Source of the DNA: Rhodoligotrophos appendicifer
GTDB lineage: Bacteria > Pseudomonadota > Alphaproteobacteria > Rhizobiales > Im1
Assembly: GCF_007474605.1 (NCBI RefSeq)
Contig: NZ_VHKL01000005.1
Span: forward strand, 186,001-250,000
DNA: 64,000 nucleotides
Reading direction: 5' to 3'
In this document: positions 18,229 through 27,461 of the stretch, piece by piece
Position numbering within the stretch: the first letter of the stretch is position 1
Layout: each line of letters begins with the position of its first letter
Position numbers and translations under genes: made by a program
Notes under the pieces: model-generated
Databases searched by the model: none
Told to the model about the DNA's origin: nothing
What the model saw: the letters and a program-made list of their open reading frames with translations, nothing else

Positions 18229-20025
18229 GTGGATATGAATTCGACATCGCCTCATTTTCTGGGAGTGAACGCCTCCGTCTCGGGCAAGAGCTGGCGGACG
18301 CGCCTTGAAAACACCCGCTTGGCGACCGCCATCGGCCAGCGTCATGATCTGCCTGAGATCCTCTCCCGGGTCCTCGCCGGGCGGGGTGTGATGGTCGATG
18401 AGGTCGAAGCCTTTCTCACGCCGACGTTGCGCTCGCTCATGCCTCAGCCGGAGGCGCTCCGCGATATGGAGGCCGGTGCCGACAGGCTCGCGCATGCGAT
18501 CCGCCGCGGCGAGGCCATCGCCATCATCGGTGATTACGACGTCGACGGAATGACCTCGACGGCCTTGCTCGTCCGCTTTTTGCGCAGCCTGGCCATCGAT
18601 CCCTTGGTTCATATTCCCGATCGCCTGGAGGAGGGCTACGGGCCGAGCATCACCGCTGTCGAGAACCTGCGCCGGCAGGGAGCGCAGGTTCTGGTGACGG
18701 TCGATTGCGGCACCATGGCTCACGTCGTGTTGGCCCATGCCACCGGTTTGGGGCTTGATGTCATCGTCGTCGATCATCATCAGGCCATCGCTGAACTTCC
18801 CTCCGCCCGCGCCGTCATCAACCCGAACCGTCTCGATGATCTATCGGGATTGGGCTATCTCGCCGCTGTCGGCGTGACCCTGATCCTTGTGGCGGCCGTG
18901 ATCCGGGTGCTCCGCCGTGCGGATTTTTTCAGCGCGGCGAACCCGGCACCGGATCTGTTCAGCTGGCTGGACCTTGTGGCTTTGGGGACCATCTGTGACG
19001 TCGTTCCTCTGGTTGGGTTGAACCGCGCCTATGTCAATCAGGGCCTGAAGGTCATGGGCAAGCGGTGCAGCCCTGGCCTTGCCGCCTTGGCCGACACCGC
19101 GCGCTTGCGGCGGCGCCCTGATCCCCATGCCTTGGGCTATGTGCTGGGCCCGCGCTTGAATGCTGCCGGCAGGCTCGGTCTGGCGTTGGAAGGGTTAGGC
19201 TTGCTGACCACAGATGATTCCGGCGAGGCCTCGATCCGAGCCCAAACCTTGGAGGTGCTCAACAAACAGCGCCAGGATATCGAGCTGAAGGCCTTCGAGG
19301 TGGCAGCGGCCGATGCGGAACGTCAGCTGGAGAATGACCCCCACCTTCGCGCCATCGTTGTCGCCGGGAGGGATTGGCACCCCGGTGTCCTCGGCCTCAT
19401 CTCCGCCCGCATCAAGGAGCGTTATGGCCGCCCCGCGATCGCCATGTCCACGCGCGCGGGCGAGCCATTTGCGACGGCCTCGGGTCGCTCGGTCCCCGGT
19501 ATCGATCTTGGTGCGCTGATCCGGGAGGCCCAGGAGGCGGGCATCGTGGTCAAGGGGGGAGGGCATGCCATGGCGGCTGGTCTCACTCTCGAGTCCAGGA
19601 GGATCGAGGAGTTCGCTGCCTTCATGAGTGACGCGCTCGCCCGCAACAACGAGCCGGCGGCAGCTCCGGAATTGGTCATTGACGGGGCTTTGTCTTCCGC
19701 CGCGGCAAAACCCGATCTCATCGAGCTGCTGGAGAGAGCAGGACCGTTCGGTGCGGGCAATCCGGCGCCTGTTTTCGCCTTTCCCGCCCATTTTTTCAGC
19801 TATGCCGATCTCGCCGGCAAGGATCACGTCCGTTGCACGCTCAAGGCCAGCGATGGGTTCTCGTTGAAGGCAGTGGCGTTTCGGTCTCTCGGCAGCCCCT
19901 TGGGGGAGATGATCCTGTCGCTGCGGGATAGACCTGCCCATGTGGCGGGGCGGCTGGTGATCGATGACTGGAATGGCGCCCGCGGGGCGCAATTGCTCAT
20001 TGAAGATGCAGCGATTGTCGAGTGA
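18229..20025 (+). CDS. recJ: single-stranded-DNA-specific exonuclease RecJ
   Basis: 598 residues. DHH-family motifs are intact: IIGDYDVDGMTSTALLVRF, TVDCGT, VVDHHQA, and in the DHHA1 domain VKGGGHAMAAGLTLE. An OB-fold domain closes the C-terminus. It degrades single-stranded DNA 5' to 3' in RecF-pathway recombination and mismatch repair. The start may be GTG 18229 or ATG 18235; neither has a strong ribosome site. Confidence 0.94.
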   Translation: MDMNSTSPHFLGVNASVSGKSWRTRLENTRLATAIGQRHDLPEILSRVLAGRGVMVDEVEAFLTPTLRSLMPQPEALRDMEAGADRLAHAIRRGEAIAIIGDYDVDGMTSTALLVRFLRSLAIDPLVHIPDRLEEGYGPSITAVENLRRQGAQVLVTVDCGTMAHVVLAHATGLGLDVIVVDHHQAIAELPSARAVINPNRLDDLSGLGYLAAVGVTLILVAAVIRVLRRADFFSAANPAPDLFSWLDLVALGTICDVVPLVGLNRAYVNQGLKVMGKRCSPGLAALADTARLRRRPDPHALGYVLGPRLNAAGRLGLALEGLGLLTTDDSGEASIRAQTLEVLNKQRQDIELKAFEVAAADAERQLENDPHLRAIVVAGRDWHPGVLGLISARIKERYGRPAIAMSTRAGEPFATASGRSVPGIDLGALIREAQEAGIVVKGGGHAMAAGLTLESRRIEEFAAFMSDALARNNEPAAAPELVIDGALSSAAAKPDLIELLERAGPFGAGNPAPVFAFPAHFFSYADLAGKDHVRCTLKASDGFSLKAVAFRSLGSPLGEMILSLRDRPAHVAGRLVIDDWNGARGAQLLIEDAAIVE

Positions 20026-20079
20026 CAACGAAGAAAGGCGGGATCTCTCCCGCCTTCGCTTACGCCATTTGGCTTGTCG

Positions 20080-20235
20080 CTATATTCGACCCATCAGAAC
20101 CAGGATCAGGACGACGACCAAAATCACACCCAGGATGCCGCCCGGTCCATAGCCCCAGTTTCTGCTGTGGGGCCAGGAAGGAAAGGCACCAATAAGCAAG
20201 AGAATAAGAATAATAATGAGAATTGTGCCTAGCAC
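20080..20235 (-). CDS. DUF3309 family small membrane protein
   Basis: 51 residues starting at the GTG at 20235, chosen because GGAGGG lies exactly 7 bases upstream and the family normally begins MLGTILIIILILLL. Two hydrophobic segments flank the conserved PSWPHSRNWGYGPGG loop, the DUF3309 signature. It is an inner-membrane protein of unknown role, common in alpha- and betaproteobacteria. Longer upstream starts would run through the ribosome site. Confidence 0.85.
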   Translation of the reverse strand: MLGTILIIILILLLIGAFPSWPHSRNWGYGPGGILGVILVVVLILVLMGRI

Positions 20236-20348
20236 AGTGTGTCCCTCCATCTCGGCCCCGGCGAGGGGGGCAGTTGACATGCTGCATCATGTCGCCCCAG
20301 AGAAACGGGAACCGGCGGCAAAGGTTCCGTGCTGCGAATGCTTTGCGT

Positions 20349-20687
20349 CTAAAAGCTCACACGCAAATTGACCCCAGCCCCTTGCCCGTAATCCTTCTGA
20401 GGAATCCAGTTGTAGCGGGGATCGGCAAGATCCGGCGGCGGCGCCTTGGCGCCCACGGATCCTAGGAAAACGGCGCCGGCCTGGTTCGTTTGCTTGTCCC
20501 TGAACGTGGACACCGTATAACCGGCGGCACTGGATCCTGGCTTTGTCGGGATGTCATAGACTTTGCGAGCGAGGAAGCTGTCATAGGCGGGGTCGATGCC
20601 CTCCGCCCGCGCCATCCCGGCTGACGCGGCGAGAAAAAGAACCGCCACCAGCATCCAGGACGGAAGCACCGTCAGCTCTCTTGGCAT
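20349..20687 (-). CDS. secreted protein of unknown function
   Basis: 112 residues from the ATG at 20687, preceded by GGCGGAG at good spacing. A signal peptide (VLPSWMLVAVLFLAASAGMARA) is followed by about 85 residues with VYDIPTKPGSSAAGYTVSTF and a C-terminal YGQGAGVNLRVSF that could be a final beta strand. I do not recognise a family. It may be periplasmic or outer-membrane associated. It stands alone. Confidence 0.65.
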   Translation of the reverse strand: MPRELTVLPSWMLVAVLFLAASAGMARAEGIDPAYDSFLARKVYDIPTKPGSSAAGYTVSTFRDKQTNQAGAVFLGSVGAKAPPPDLADPRYNWIPQKDYGQGAGVNLRVSF

Positions 20688-20708
20688 AAATACTCCGCCC
20701 ACGAACAA

Positions 20709-21063
20709 AGACCGTGGCTGTCCTCTAGCCGAACAAAGCTTCGCTGTCGATGATTATGGCGGTTGCATGGCAGGACTTGCATCCCGCCACGGGACGTCTA
20801 GAGTTGCGGAACGCCGGCGAGGACATGGATGGATCCGCACCGTCCCCGCCGGGTCCGCGACATCGCCACGATCCGGTGGGATCGGGCGATGTCCCTATAT
20901 ACGCGCTGCCGCGTATTAGTTGCATTGCACCATAGTTTAGGGTGCGACGCAATGAAGGTCATCGAGCTTTTGGCGCAACGCCGATTATCTATGCAGTTTT
21001 CGCGCCACATCCCTGGATTCTGACCAGTCTCGGCGCTCTCACCGCCAGTTTACTCGCGGTTAA
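20709..21063. other. gene-free stretch with an imperfect operator-like inverted repeat
   Basis: No convincing gene in about 350 bases. At 20920-20931 TTGCATTGCACC is mirrored by GGTGCGACGCAA at 20941-20952, 10 of 12 positions pairing around a 9-base centre. A 23-residue reading frame (20952-21023) begins in the right arm but has no ribosome site. TGC/GCA-type dyads are bound by regulators such as PhaR in related bacteria; nothing here proves which protein binds. Confidence 0.4.
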
Positions 21064-21879
21064 TCATAATCGAGAGTCTTCCGCCTCAGCTTCGTGATGG
21101 CCATGAGCGGCGCCCAAACCGCACTTCTGCAGGGTTTGCCACGTCTCCTCTGCCGTTTCTGCGAAGTGGAACAGGGCGAGATCCGCCGTGCTGATCATGC
21201 CCTCCTCCAGAAGGCCTTCAAAATTGACCATGCGCCGCCAATAGGCCTCATCGAACAAGATGATGGGCAGGGGCGGTGCCTTGTCCGTCTGCCTCAGGGT
21301 CAGGATCTCGAACAGCTCGTCGAACGTCCCAAAACCGCCGGGAAAGACGACCAGCGCATTTGCCCGCATGGCGAGGTGCATTTTGCGCATGGCGAAATAG
21401 TGAAAGCGGAAAGTGAGGTCCGGCGTCGAATAGGCGTTTGGCTCCTGCTCGTGCGGAAGGGTGATGTTGAAGCCGATGGAGGGGGCGCCAGCCTCCGAGG
21501 CGCCCCGATTGGCGGCTTCCATGAGTCCGGGCCCGCCACCGGTGGCGATGACGTTGTCCCGCCCCCCGTCGAGGACGGCGAGGGCGCCTCCCTTGAGCGA
21601 GGCGAGACGGCCGAAGCGGCGGGCCTCCTGATACCACTGCGCCTGCCGGCCGGGTCCGTTCTCCCTGACCCTGGCGCTGCCGAAGACCACGATGGTGGAG
21701 TTGACGCCCCATTCCCGCAACGCCTGCTCCGCCTTGGCATATTCAAGGAGGAACCGGACCCCCCGCATGGAGTCCCCGAGCAGGAAGTCCTGGTCGAGAG
21801 CAGGCAGTCGGTAGGCGGCGGAGGAAAGCTGTTCGGCATTGGACGGGCGTGCGGAAAGGGAATTCGGCATGATGGTCAT
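21064..21879 (-). CDS. LOG-family protein (TIGR00730, probable nucleoside monophosphate phosphoribohydrolase)
   Basis: 271 residues with the LOG signature pair GGGPGLMEAANRGASEAG and PGGFGTFDELFEILT. Family members release a base from nucleoside 5'-monophosphates; some activate cytokinins. The sequence is of the longer type (about 270 residues), with an N-terminal extension containing LLGDSMRGVRFLLEYAKAE, more typical of the nucleotide hydrolase PpnN-like branch than of plant LOG. It is first after a gene-free region, leftward. Confidence 0.85.
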   Translation of the reverse strand: MTIMPNSLSARPSNAEQLSSAAYRLPALDQDFLLGDSMRGVRFLLEYAKAEQALREWGVNSTIVVFGSARVRENGPGRQAQWYQEARRFGRLASLKGGALAVLDGGRDNVIATGGGPGLMEAANRGASEAGAPSIGFNITLPHEQEPNAYSTPDLTFRFHYFAMRKMHLAMRANALVVFPGGFGTFDELFEILTLRQTDKAPPLPIILFDEAYWRRMVNFEGLLEEGMISTADLALFHFAETAEETWQTLQKCGLGAAHGHHEAEAEDSRL

Positions 21880-21899
21880 GAAGTCCGTTGATTGAGGGG

Positions 21900-22640
21900 T
21901 CAGCGCAGGCGACCCAAGGGAATGATCTCTTCAGATGTGGGCGTGAAGGCAGTCCCGGACCAGTCCCCCAGCCATGCCTCCGCCACCAGTCCTGCAGTCT
22001 CCAAAAGCCGGCCCAGCTCGCCGTGAGAGACGAAGCAGATCTGGGACGTGGATTGGAAGTGCCGACCGGCCCCTTCGTAATGGGTCTCATAGGTGACGAT
22101 GCCGGTGAGCGCGTCATGAGCGACGTCGTTCCAGGCGAGCATATTTCCCAGACTGGGATGCGCTACCGCCCGTCGGGAAGCGGAGGGCGTCCAATCGCGC
22201 CACGCCTCGGCCACCGGGTTGCGCATGTCGAAGATGAAGCGGCCTTGCGGGGCAAGATGGGCTGCGATCGTTCTCAAGGCGGCGAGTTGGTCGTCCCATG
22301 TCAGGAAGACCTGGAAGGCGTGGCCCGTCAGCACCACGAGGTCGAACGTCGCGCCGAGTCTGACCGTGCGCGCATCGCCGCAGCGCCAGGTGACCTGCTC
22401 GCCTCCGGGCCGGACTCTCGCGACCGCCAGCATGGCTTCGGCGGGATCGACGCCGACGACCCGTCTCCCCTGGCCGAGTAGGGCTGCGAGCTGTCCTGTT
22501 CCGCAGCCGAGATCGAGCACCGAATTTGCTCCAGCGGCAAGGCGATGACAAAATTCGTGATCCGGTCCCCACCCATTCTCGAGGTCGTAGAACTGGACGA
22601 GGGCCGGGTCCTCGTAAAGCGGGTCCGTGGTCATCTCCAT
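21900..22640 (-). CDS. class I SAM-dependent methyltransferase
   Basis: 246 residues. The ATG at 22640 lies just past the bluB stop codon (22645), so I prefer it to a longer frame that reads into bluB. SAM-binding motif I is VLDLGCGTGQLAALL, with an acidic motif II (VVGVDPAEAMLAVAR), motif III GDARTVRL and motif IV FDLVVLTGHAFQVF. No substrate can be named. It is likely co-transcribed with bluB. Confidence 0.8.
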   Translation of the reverse strand: MEMTTDPLYEDPALVQFYDLENGWGPDHEFCHRLAAGANSVLDLGCGTGQLAALLGQGRRVVGVDPAEAMLAVARVRPGGEQVTWRCGDARTVRLGATFDLVVLTGHAFQVFLTWDDQLAALRTIAAHLAPQGRFIFDMRNPVAEAWRDWTPSASRRAVAHPSLGNMLAWNDVAHDALTGIVTYETHYEGAGRHFQSTSQICFVSHGELGRLLETAGLVAEAWLGDWSGTAFTPTSEEIIPLGRLR

Positions 22641-22644
22641 GCGT

Positions 22645-23352
22645 TCAGCGCAACTGCTCGAGCAGCGGTTCCGACCCCGAGCGTTCCTGCCACCGGTCGA
22701 ACCAGACGAGTTCATCGAGCTTCATGCGCGGCAGCCATCCCCGTGTTTCCAGTTCCGGCTTGTCGAGGAAATGAGAGACATATCCGATGCACAGATAGGC
22801 GATCGGCTGGACGCGGTCCGGGATCCCCAGGATCTCCCGCAGATCGTCATAGCGCAGGATGCTGACCCACCCCACGCCGACATTCTCGGCTCTGGCGGCG
22901 AGCCACAGGTTTTGCACCGCGCAGACGGCGCTGTAGAGATCCATTTCCGCCTGATGGGTGCGGCCCAGAACGGCGCGGCCGCTGCGCTCACGGTCGCAGG
23001 TCACGCAGAGCCCTATGGGCGCCTCGGTGATGCCCTCGAGTTTCAGGCTTTTATACAGGGACTGGCGATCCCCCTCGAACTGTCCCGCCGCTTCCTCATG
23101 CGCCACCTGAAACGCGTCGCGGATGCGCTGCTTCGTCCCCTGGTCCTTCAGGATGATGAAGTCCCAAGGCTGCATGAAGCCCACGGACGGCGCCCGGTGG
23201 GCGGCCTTGAGAATGCGGCCGAGCACCTCGTCGGGGACCTCGTCGCCGAGAAACTGCCCACGCACGTCGCGCCGGTCGAAGATACATCGATAGACGGCAT
23301 CGCGTTCCTCGGCCGTGAATTCAGCGTCACCTTGGCGGGACCCCCCTGTCAT
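22645..23352 (-). CDS. bluB: 5,6-dimethylbenzimidazole synthase BluB
   Basis: 235 residues, nitroreductase fold. BluB-specific motifs are present: YRCIFDRRDVRGQFL, HRAPSVGFMQPWDFIIL, and RTHQAEMDLYSAVCAVQNLW followed by GVGWVSIL. The enzyme cleaves reduced FMN with oxygen to make 5,6-dimethylbenzimidazole, the lower ligand of vitamin B12. No other cobalamin gene and no B12 riboswitch are visible nearby. Divergent from the amidase. Confidence 0.93.
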   Translation of the reverse strand: MTGGSRQGDAEFTAEERDAVYRCIFDRRDVRGQFLGDEVPDEVLGRILKAAHRAPSVGFMQPWDFIILKDQGTKQRIRDAFQVAHEEAAGQFEGDRQSLYKSLKLEGITEAPIGLCVTCDRERSGRAVLGRTHQAEMDLYSAVCAVQNLWLAARAENVGVGWVSILRYDDLREILGIPDRVQPIAYLCIGYVSHFLDKPELETRGWLPRMKLDELVWFDRWQERSGSEPLLEQLR

Positions 23353-23517
23353 TTCGCTACCTTCGATGCTTCATCACCCAAGAGGCGATCATAGCGAAAG
23401 ACCGAGGTGTCCAAGCGCACAAAAGCATGATCTCGAGGTTTCGGAGATTTCGCACGACGCTTGAACATCGTCTTGCCTGCGGCCATCATGCCGCTCCTGC
23501 CATCAGAAGGCCTCCCA

Positions 23518-24852
23518 ATGCATTCCAACGCCTCCCCCCATAGCGATGGCCGCCTCCCGGCGCGCGGTCGGATCGAACAGCAGATCGCGCGCATGGACGC
23601 CAACGCGGCCGACAGCGCGCTTGCCCTTCTAAGACGCCGCGACGCGGAGGCGCTGGCGGAGGCTTCTGCCTGGGACGCATTGGCCGCCGCGACACCGAAC
23701 CTGCCGGATCTGTTCGGTCTCGGCCTGACGGTGAAGGCCTGCTTCGACGTGACGGGGTGGACCACGACGGCCGGATCGAAGGTTCTGGCTGACACCGCGC
23801 CCGCCTCGGCGGATGCACCCCTTGTCGGTGCCTTGCGGCGTGCGGGTGCCATCGTCACCAGCCAGGCCAACATGACCGAATTTGCCTTCGGAGCCTTGGG
23901 TCTCAACCCTCATTACGGGACGCCCAGGACGCCGCTCGATCCTCAACGGGAGCGGATCGCCGGGGGGTCGACCTCGGGAGGAGCGGTGGCGGTTGCCTTG
24001 GGCTTTGCGGATCTGGCCCTCGGCAGCGATACCAGCGGCTCGATCCGCATCCCCGCCGCCTTTTGCGGCCTCGCCGGTTTCAAGCCGAGCCGGGGCCGTT
24101 ATCCCGAGGGCGGCTTGATCCCCTTGTCTCCGAGCTTCGACGTGCCCGGCTTCATGGCGCGCGATATCGAGACCTGCGCCCTGGCAGATCGTGTCGTGAC
24201 CGGAGACGTCAATTCAAGCCGCCATCGGCCGGACCTCCGGGGCTGCCGCTTCATCGTGCCCTCCGCCTTCGCTTATGACGGCACGGAGGCGGTCGTCGCC
24301 TCCGCCTTCCGCCGGGCCTTGCGTGTTCTTGAGCAGCAGGGTGCTATCATAGTGGAGAAGGAATGGCCGGAGCTCGCGACCTACGGTCAAATCGCAGCCG
24401 AGGGCGGCATGATCGTATCCGAAGCCTTCGTCTGGCATGAGGCGATCATCGAAGCCGGCGCCGACCGTTACGATCCGCGGGTGGGACCGAGGATCATGCT
24501 CGGCAAGGAGGTCAAAGCCGCGAGCTATATCCGCGCCAAGGAAAAGCTTGCAGAGCTGGCTCACGCCTATCATTGCGACATGGCGGATTGTGACGCGGTG
24601 CTCACCCCGGCCATCCCCTTTCTGCCACCGAAGATCGCCGACCTGACTGAGGATGCGACCTATTTCGCCCTTAATCGCGCCTGTTTTCGTTTCACTGAAC
24701 TTGCCAATCGCATCGATGCCCCGAGCGTCAGCCTGCCGATCGATCCGACCGAGCCGATCGGCCTGTTGCTGACTGGCAGGCGAGGGGGTGATCTCGATCT
24801 TCTGGATCTTTCCAGGCTGATTCAGACCGCCTTCAGGTCGCCGTCGCCATGA
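23518..24852 (+). CDS. amidase (amidase-signature family)
   Basis: 444 residues from the ATG at 23518 (AGAAGG 8 bases upstream); a longer frame from TTG 23461 has no support. The Ser-cisSer-Lys triad is in place: Lys in LTVKACFDV, GGSTSGGAVAVALG, and DTSGSIRIPAAFCGLAGFK. It hydrolyses an amide, but the substrate is unknown, and similarity to GatA or indoleacetamide hydrolase cannot be separated by eye. Monocistronic, rightward. Confidence 0.88.
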   Translation: MHSNASPHSDGRLPARGRIEQQIARMDANAADSALALLRRRDAEALAEASAWDALAAATPNLPDLFGLGLTVKACFDVTGWTTTAGSKVLADTAPASADAPLVGALRRAGAIVTSQANMTEFAFGALGLNPHYGTPRTPLDPQRERIAGGSTSGGAVAVALGFADLALGSDTSGSIRIPAAFCGLAGFKPSRGRYPEGGLIPLSPSFDVPGFMARDIETCALADRVVTGDVNSSRHRPDLRGCRFIVPSAFAYDGTEAVVASAFRRALRVLEQQGAIIVEKEWPELATYGQIAAEGGMIVSEAFVWHEAIIEAGADRYDPRVGPRIMLGKEVKAASYIRAKEKLAELAHAYHCDMADCDAVLTPAIPFLPPKIADLTEDATYFALNRACFRFTELANRIDAPSVSLPIDPTEPIGLLLTGRRGGDLDLLDLSRLIQTAFRSPSP

Positions 24853-24944
24853 GCCTGCGAGGCGGGAGCCGGATGGCCTCGCCGAGACTGTTCAACGCCT
24901 GTCACCTCTGTAAGCATAAGAGCCCCTAATCGATCGGAAGTCCC

Positions 24945-25721
24945 ATGCACGCTCATTTCGTTCTCGCCCATCCGGAGCCGCAATCCTTCAACGGACATCT
25001 CGTGCGATCGGGCACGGCGGCGCTCGAACAGGCCGGCTGGAGCGTCTCCGTCTCCGACCTCTACGCCATGGGGTTCGATCCCTGCGAGCGCGGGGAGCAT
25101 TTCATCGATCGGGCAGCGCCCGACCGCTTCGATGCTCAGACCGAGCAGCGGCATGCCACGGATACCGGGACCTTGCCGGCGTTCGTGCGCGACGAACTGG
25201 CGCTGATGGATCGCGCCGATCTCGTGGTTTTGCAGTATCCCCTCTGGTGGCACATGCCGCCGGCCATTTTGAAAGGCTGGTTCGACCGGGTCTTCGCCTA
25301 TGGCGAAGCCTATACGAGTGCCATGCGGTTCGAGCAGGGCCGCTTTGTCGGCAAGCGTGCGATGCTCTCGGTGACGGTGGCGACGAGTGCGAACACCTAT
25401 GCCCATGACGGCCGCAGCGGCGACATCAATCTCATGCTCTGGCCGGTGAACTTCTCGCTTGCCTATGCGGGTTTCGAGGTGGCGACGCCCTTCATCGGCT
25501 ACGGCGTGGAATCGGGGCTGCGCTATTCCGATGCCGGCGAGATCGAGCGCCGTCTGGCGGCGATCGTCGAGGACTTCCGCCGCATCCTGCCCCGTGCCCT
25601 GGAGCGCCCCACCATACCCTTCAACCGCAAGGATCAATGGGGCCAAGACGGGCGTATCATTCCTGGGGCGCCGGTCTATTCGCCGTTCATTCGCCGCAAG
25701 GAGCACCTGGAGCTCGAATAG
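24945..25721 (+). CDS. flavodoxin-fold NAD(P)H oxidoreductase (MdaB/KefF/quinone reductase type)
   Basis: 258 residues. AHFVLAHPEPQSFNGHLV binds the flavin phosphate; LVVLQYPLWWHMPPAILKGWFDRVF is the family's flavin-contacting loop. The cofactor should be FAD or FMN and the activity two-electron quinone reduction. Length and motifs fit the Flavodoxin_2 family well; the physiological acceptor is unknown. It follows the amidase by 92 bases. Confidence 0.87.
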   Translation: MHAHFVLAHPEPQSFNGHLVRSGTAALEQAGWSVSVSDLYAMGFDPCERGEHFIDRAAPDRFDAQTEQRHATDTGTLPAFVRDELALMDRADLVVLQYPLWWHMPPAILKGWFDRVFAYGEAYTSAMRFEQGRFVGKRAMLSVTVATSANTYAHDGRSGDINLMLWPVNFSLAYAGFEVATPFIGYGVESGLRYSDAGEIERRLAAIVEDFRRILPRALERPTIPFNRKDQWGQDGRIIPGAPVYSPFIRRKEHLELE

Positions 25722-25769
25722 CGCTGATGCAGATCGAGAGAGCTGGAGCTCAATGGAGGGGGAAGGTCG

Positions 25770-25844
25770 TGGCGGGCCCTACGGGAGTCGAACCCGTCTT
25801 TTCAGAATGAAAATCTGACGTCCTAACCGATAGACGAAGGGCCC
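25770..25844 (-). tRNA. tRNA-Glu (anticodon UUC)
   Basis: Read on the minus strand, a perfect acceptor stem GGGCCCT/AGGGCCC, discriminator G and encoded CCA bracket a complete cloverleaf. The anticodon loop is TTTTCAT closed by TCAGA/TCTGA, giving UUC. The T-arm is ACGGG-TTCGACT-CCCGT. All arms pair, so it should be functional. Confidence 0.95.
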
Positions 25845-25954
25845 GGTCGACGGTGGCCTTATTAGAGACCTTTGCTGCACAGTGCAAGCCTCTAACACGC
25901 AGCCGATCACACGGGGACCCCGCCCTCGTCAGACGAGGGAAGTCAGCTGAGAAA

Positions 25955-25981
25955 GGGCGGAATCAGGCTCTGCTTCCGCCC
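25955..25981 (-). terminator. rho-independent terminator after the 42-residue secreted peptide gene
   Basis: On the minus strand GGGCGGAA pairs with TTCCGCCC over an 11-base loop and is followed by TTTCTC. It begins about 8 bases after the stop codon at 25990. Confidence 0.6.
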
Positions 25982-25989
25982 CGGAAAGG

Positions 25990-26118
25990 TCACAGGCCGA
26001 AGCTGCTCCGGGCGATGTCGACAGCCATGGGCGCAGCGGCATGCGCCGACCCGATCGCCACCAGAGCTGCGGTGACGAGAAGAGCCGTCGTCACGGAAAC
26101 GGTACGGGTTACAGTCAT
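25990..26118 (-). CDS. small secreted protein, 42 residues
   Basis: Short reading frame with a strong AGGAG 8 bases before the ATG at 26118 and a terminator hairpin immediately after its stop. Residues 1-28 form a classical signal peptide (TALLVTAALVAIGSAHA, cleavage near AHA), leaving a mature peptide of only about 14 residues, APMAVDIARSSFGL. I know no family. Ribosome site, signal peptide and terminator together argue that it is expressed; the function is unknown. Confidence 0.6.
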   Translation of the reverse strand: MTVTRTVSVTTALLVTAALVAIGSAHAAAPMAVDIARSSFGL

Positions 26119-26212
26119 AGAAGCTACTCCTAGAACCCCAATAAATTCCCCGCTCGAATACCAACCCTATTCGCAAAGAACGGCAAGAATCGGGCATGCC
26201 CCGTCGGGAGGG

Positions 26213-26632
26213 CTACCAATGGCCCGTATTCGGCATGGAGGCCCAGGGTTCCTGCTTGGGCAGAGCTGAACCCTTCTGCAGCAATTCGATGGAAATATTG
26301 TCGGGCGATCTCACAAAGGCCATCCGCCCGTCCCGCGGCGGCCGGTTGATGGTGACGCCGTGCTTCTGCAGCGTTTCGCAGGTGGCATAGATATCGTCGA
26401 CCTCATACGCGAGATGACCGAAATTCCGCCCCTCGCCATAAGGTTCAGGATCCCAGTTATAGGTGAGTTCCACCTCGCCCCCCGAATCGCCTGGCGCGCT
26501 GAGGAAAATGAGGGTGTAGCGTCCCTGCGGAACTTCGCTGCGGCGTTTCTCGATCAGGCCGAGCTTGTTGCAGAAGAAGTCCAGCGACTGGTCCACATCG
26601 CTGATCCGCACCATGGTGTGCAGAAATTTCAT
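26213..26632 (-). CDS. gloA: lactoylglutathione lyase / glyoxalase I (VOC family)
   Basis: 139 residues from ATG 26632, preceded by AGGA. Two beta-alpha-beta-beta-beta modules with metal ligands in [18 protein letters not shown] (His), [19 protein letters not shown] (Glu), FGHLAYEV (His) and ISIELLQK (Glu). It isomerises the methylglyoxal-glutathione hemithioacetal to S-lactoylglutathione. Longer upstream frames run against the divergent sirtuin gene and are rejected. Confidence 0.9.
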   Translation of the reverse strand: MKFLHTMVRISDVDQSLDFFCNKLGLIEKRRSEVPQGRYTLIFLSAPGDSGGEVELTYNWDPEPYGEGRNFGHLAYEVDDIYATCETLQKHGVTINRPPRDGRMAFVRSPDNISIELLQKGSALPKQEPWASMPNTGHW

Positions 26633-26702
26633 GAGTCCTACCTCGCATCCGGCATTATCTGTGTGATGCGTAAGGTGTTCTTCCCGATACGGGTTTGCAA
26701 GC

Positions 26703-27461
26703 ATGTCTCGTTCCGATGATCTCCTGGATTTGGTTCTCGCCTCCCAGCGGCTGGTGGCCTTCACCGGCGCCGGCATTTCGACGGAGAGCGGAATCCCGGA
26801 TTTTCGCTCTCCCGGAGGCTTTTGGTCTCGCAACAAGCCGATCGAGTTTGGCGACTTTGTCCGCTCCGGAGAGATGCGCCGCGAAGCCTGGCGGCGAAAG
26901 TTCGAGCTCGATGACTTGGCCCGTGATGCGCAACCGAATGCGGGGCATCTCGTCCTGGCCCATCTCTCCGCCATCGGCCGATTGACCGCGATCATCACCC
27001 AGAATATCGACGATTTGCATCACCGCTCGGGTGTTCCCGCCGAGGCGATCGTGGAACTCCACGGAAATGGGAGCTATGCCCGATGCCTGGACTGCGGCGG
27101 GCGCCAGGAGCTCCACTGGATCCGGAGAGTGTTCGAGACGGAGGGAACCGCCCCTGACTGTCCTGCATGTGGCGGCCTCCTGAAATCGGCTACGATTTCC
27201 TTTGGGCAACAAATGCCTCCGGAACCCATGCGAGAGGCCGAGGCGGCGGCCCGCAACTGTGATCTGTTTCTGGCGATCGGCTCTTCCCTGGTGGTGCAGC
27301 CAGCCAACCAGTTTCTTTTGGTGGCCAAGCGCAGCGGCGCTCGGCTGGTCATCGTCAACCGCGATCCGACACCTTTCGATGATGTGGCCGACCTTGTGAT
27401 CCATGACGAGATCGGGGCGACGCTTGCTCCGCTCCGCTCTCTTGATCCGGCGCAGAAATGA
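26703..27461 (+). CDS. cobB: NAD-dependent protein deacylase, sirtuin family
   Basis: 252 residues. NAD-binding motif [22 protein letters not shown], of which the GAGIS and PDFR elements are invariant, then [12 protein letters not shown] and catalytic His in VELHGNG. The zinc module has CLDCGG and CPACGG. It removes acyl groups from lysines using NAD+. Single rightward gene; nothing ties it to a specific target. Confidence 0.92.
   Translation: MSRSDDLLDLVLASQRLVAFTGAGISTESGIPDFRSPGGFWSRNKPIEFGDFVRSGEMRREAWRRKFELDDLARDAQPNAGHLVLAHLSAIGRLTAIITQNIDDLHHRSGVPAEAIVELHGNGSYARCLDCGGRQELHWIRRVFETEGTAPDCPACGGLLKSATISFGQQMPPEPMREAEAAARNCDLFLAIGSSLVVQPANQFLLVAKRSGARLVIVNRDPTPFDDVADLVIHDEIGATLAPLRSLDPAQK

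Noticed and set aside
16964-18247. Long minus-strand frame of 427 codons antisense to hom and glpX
   Set aside because: High-GC shadow of two strongly supported genes; the sequence is Arg/His/Asp-rich and has no domain.
20952-21023. 23-codon frame beginning in the inverted repeat
   Set aside because: No ribosome site and no conserved features; kept only as a possibility within the gene-free region.
23353-23460. Possible cobalamin riboswitch before bluB
   Set aside because: The gap is only about 165 bases to the divergent gene, and no B12-box-like sequence is visible.
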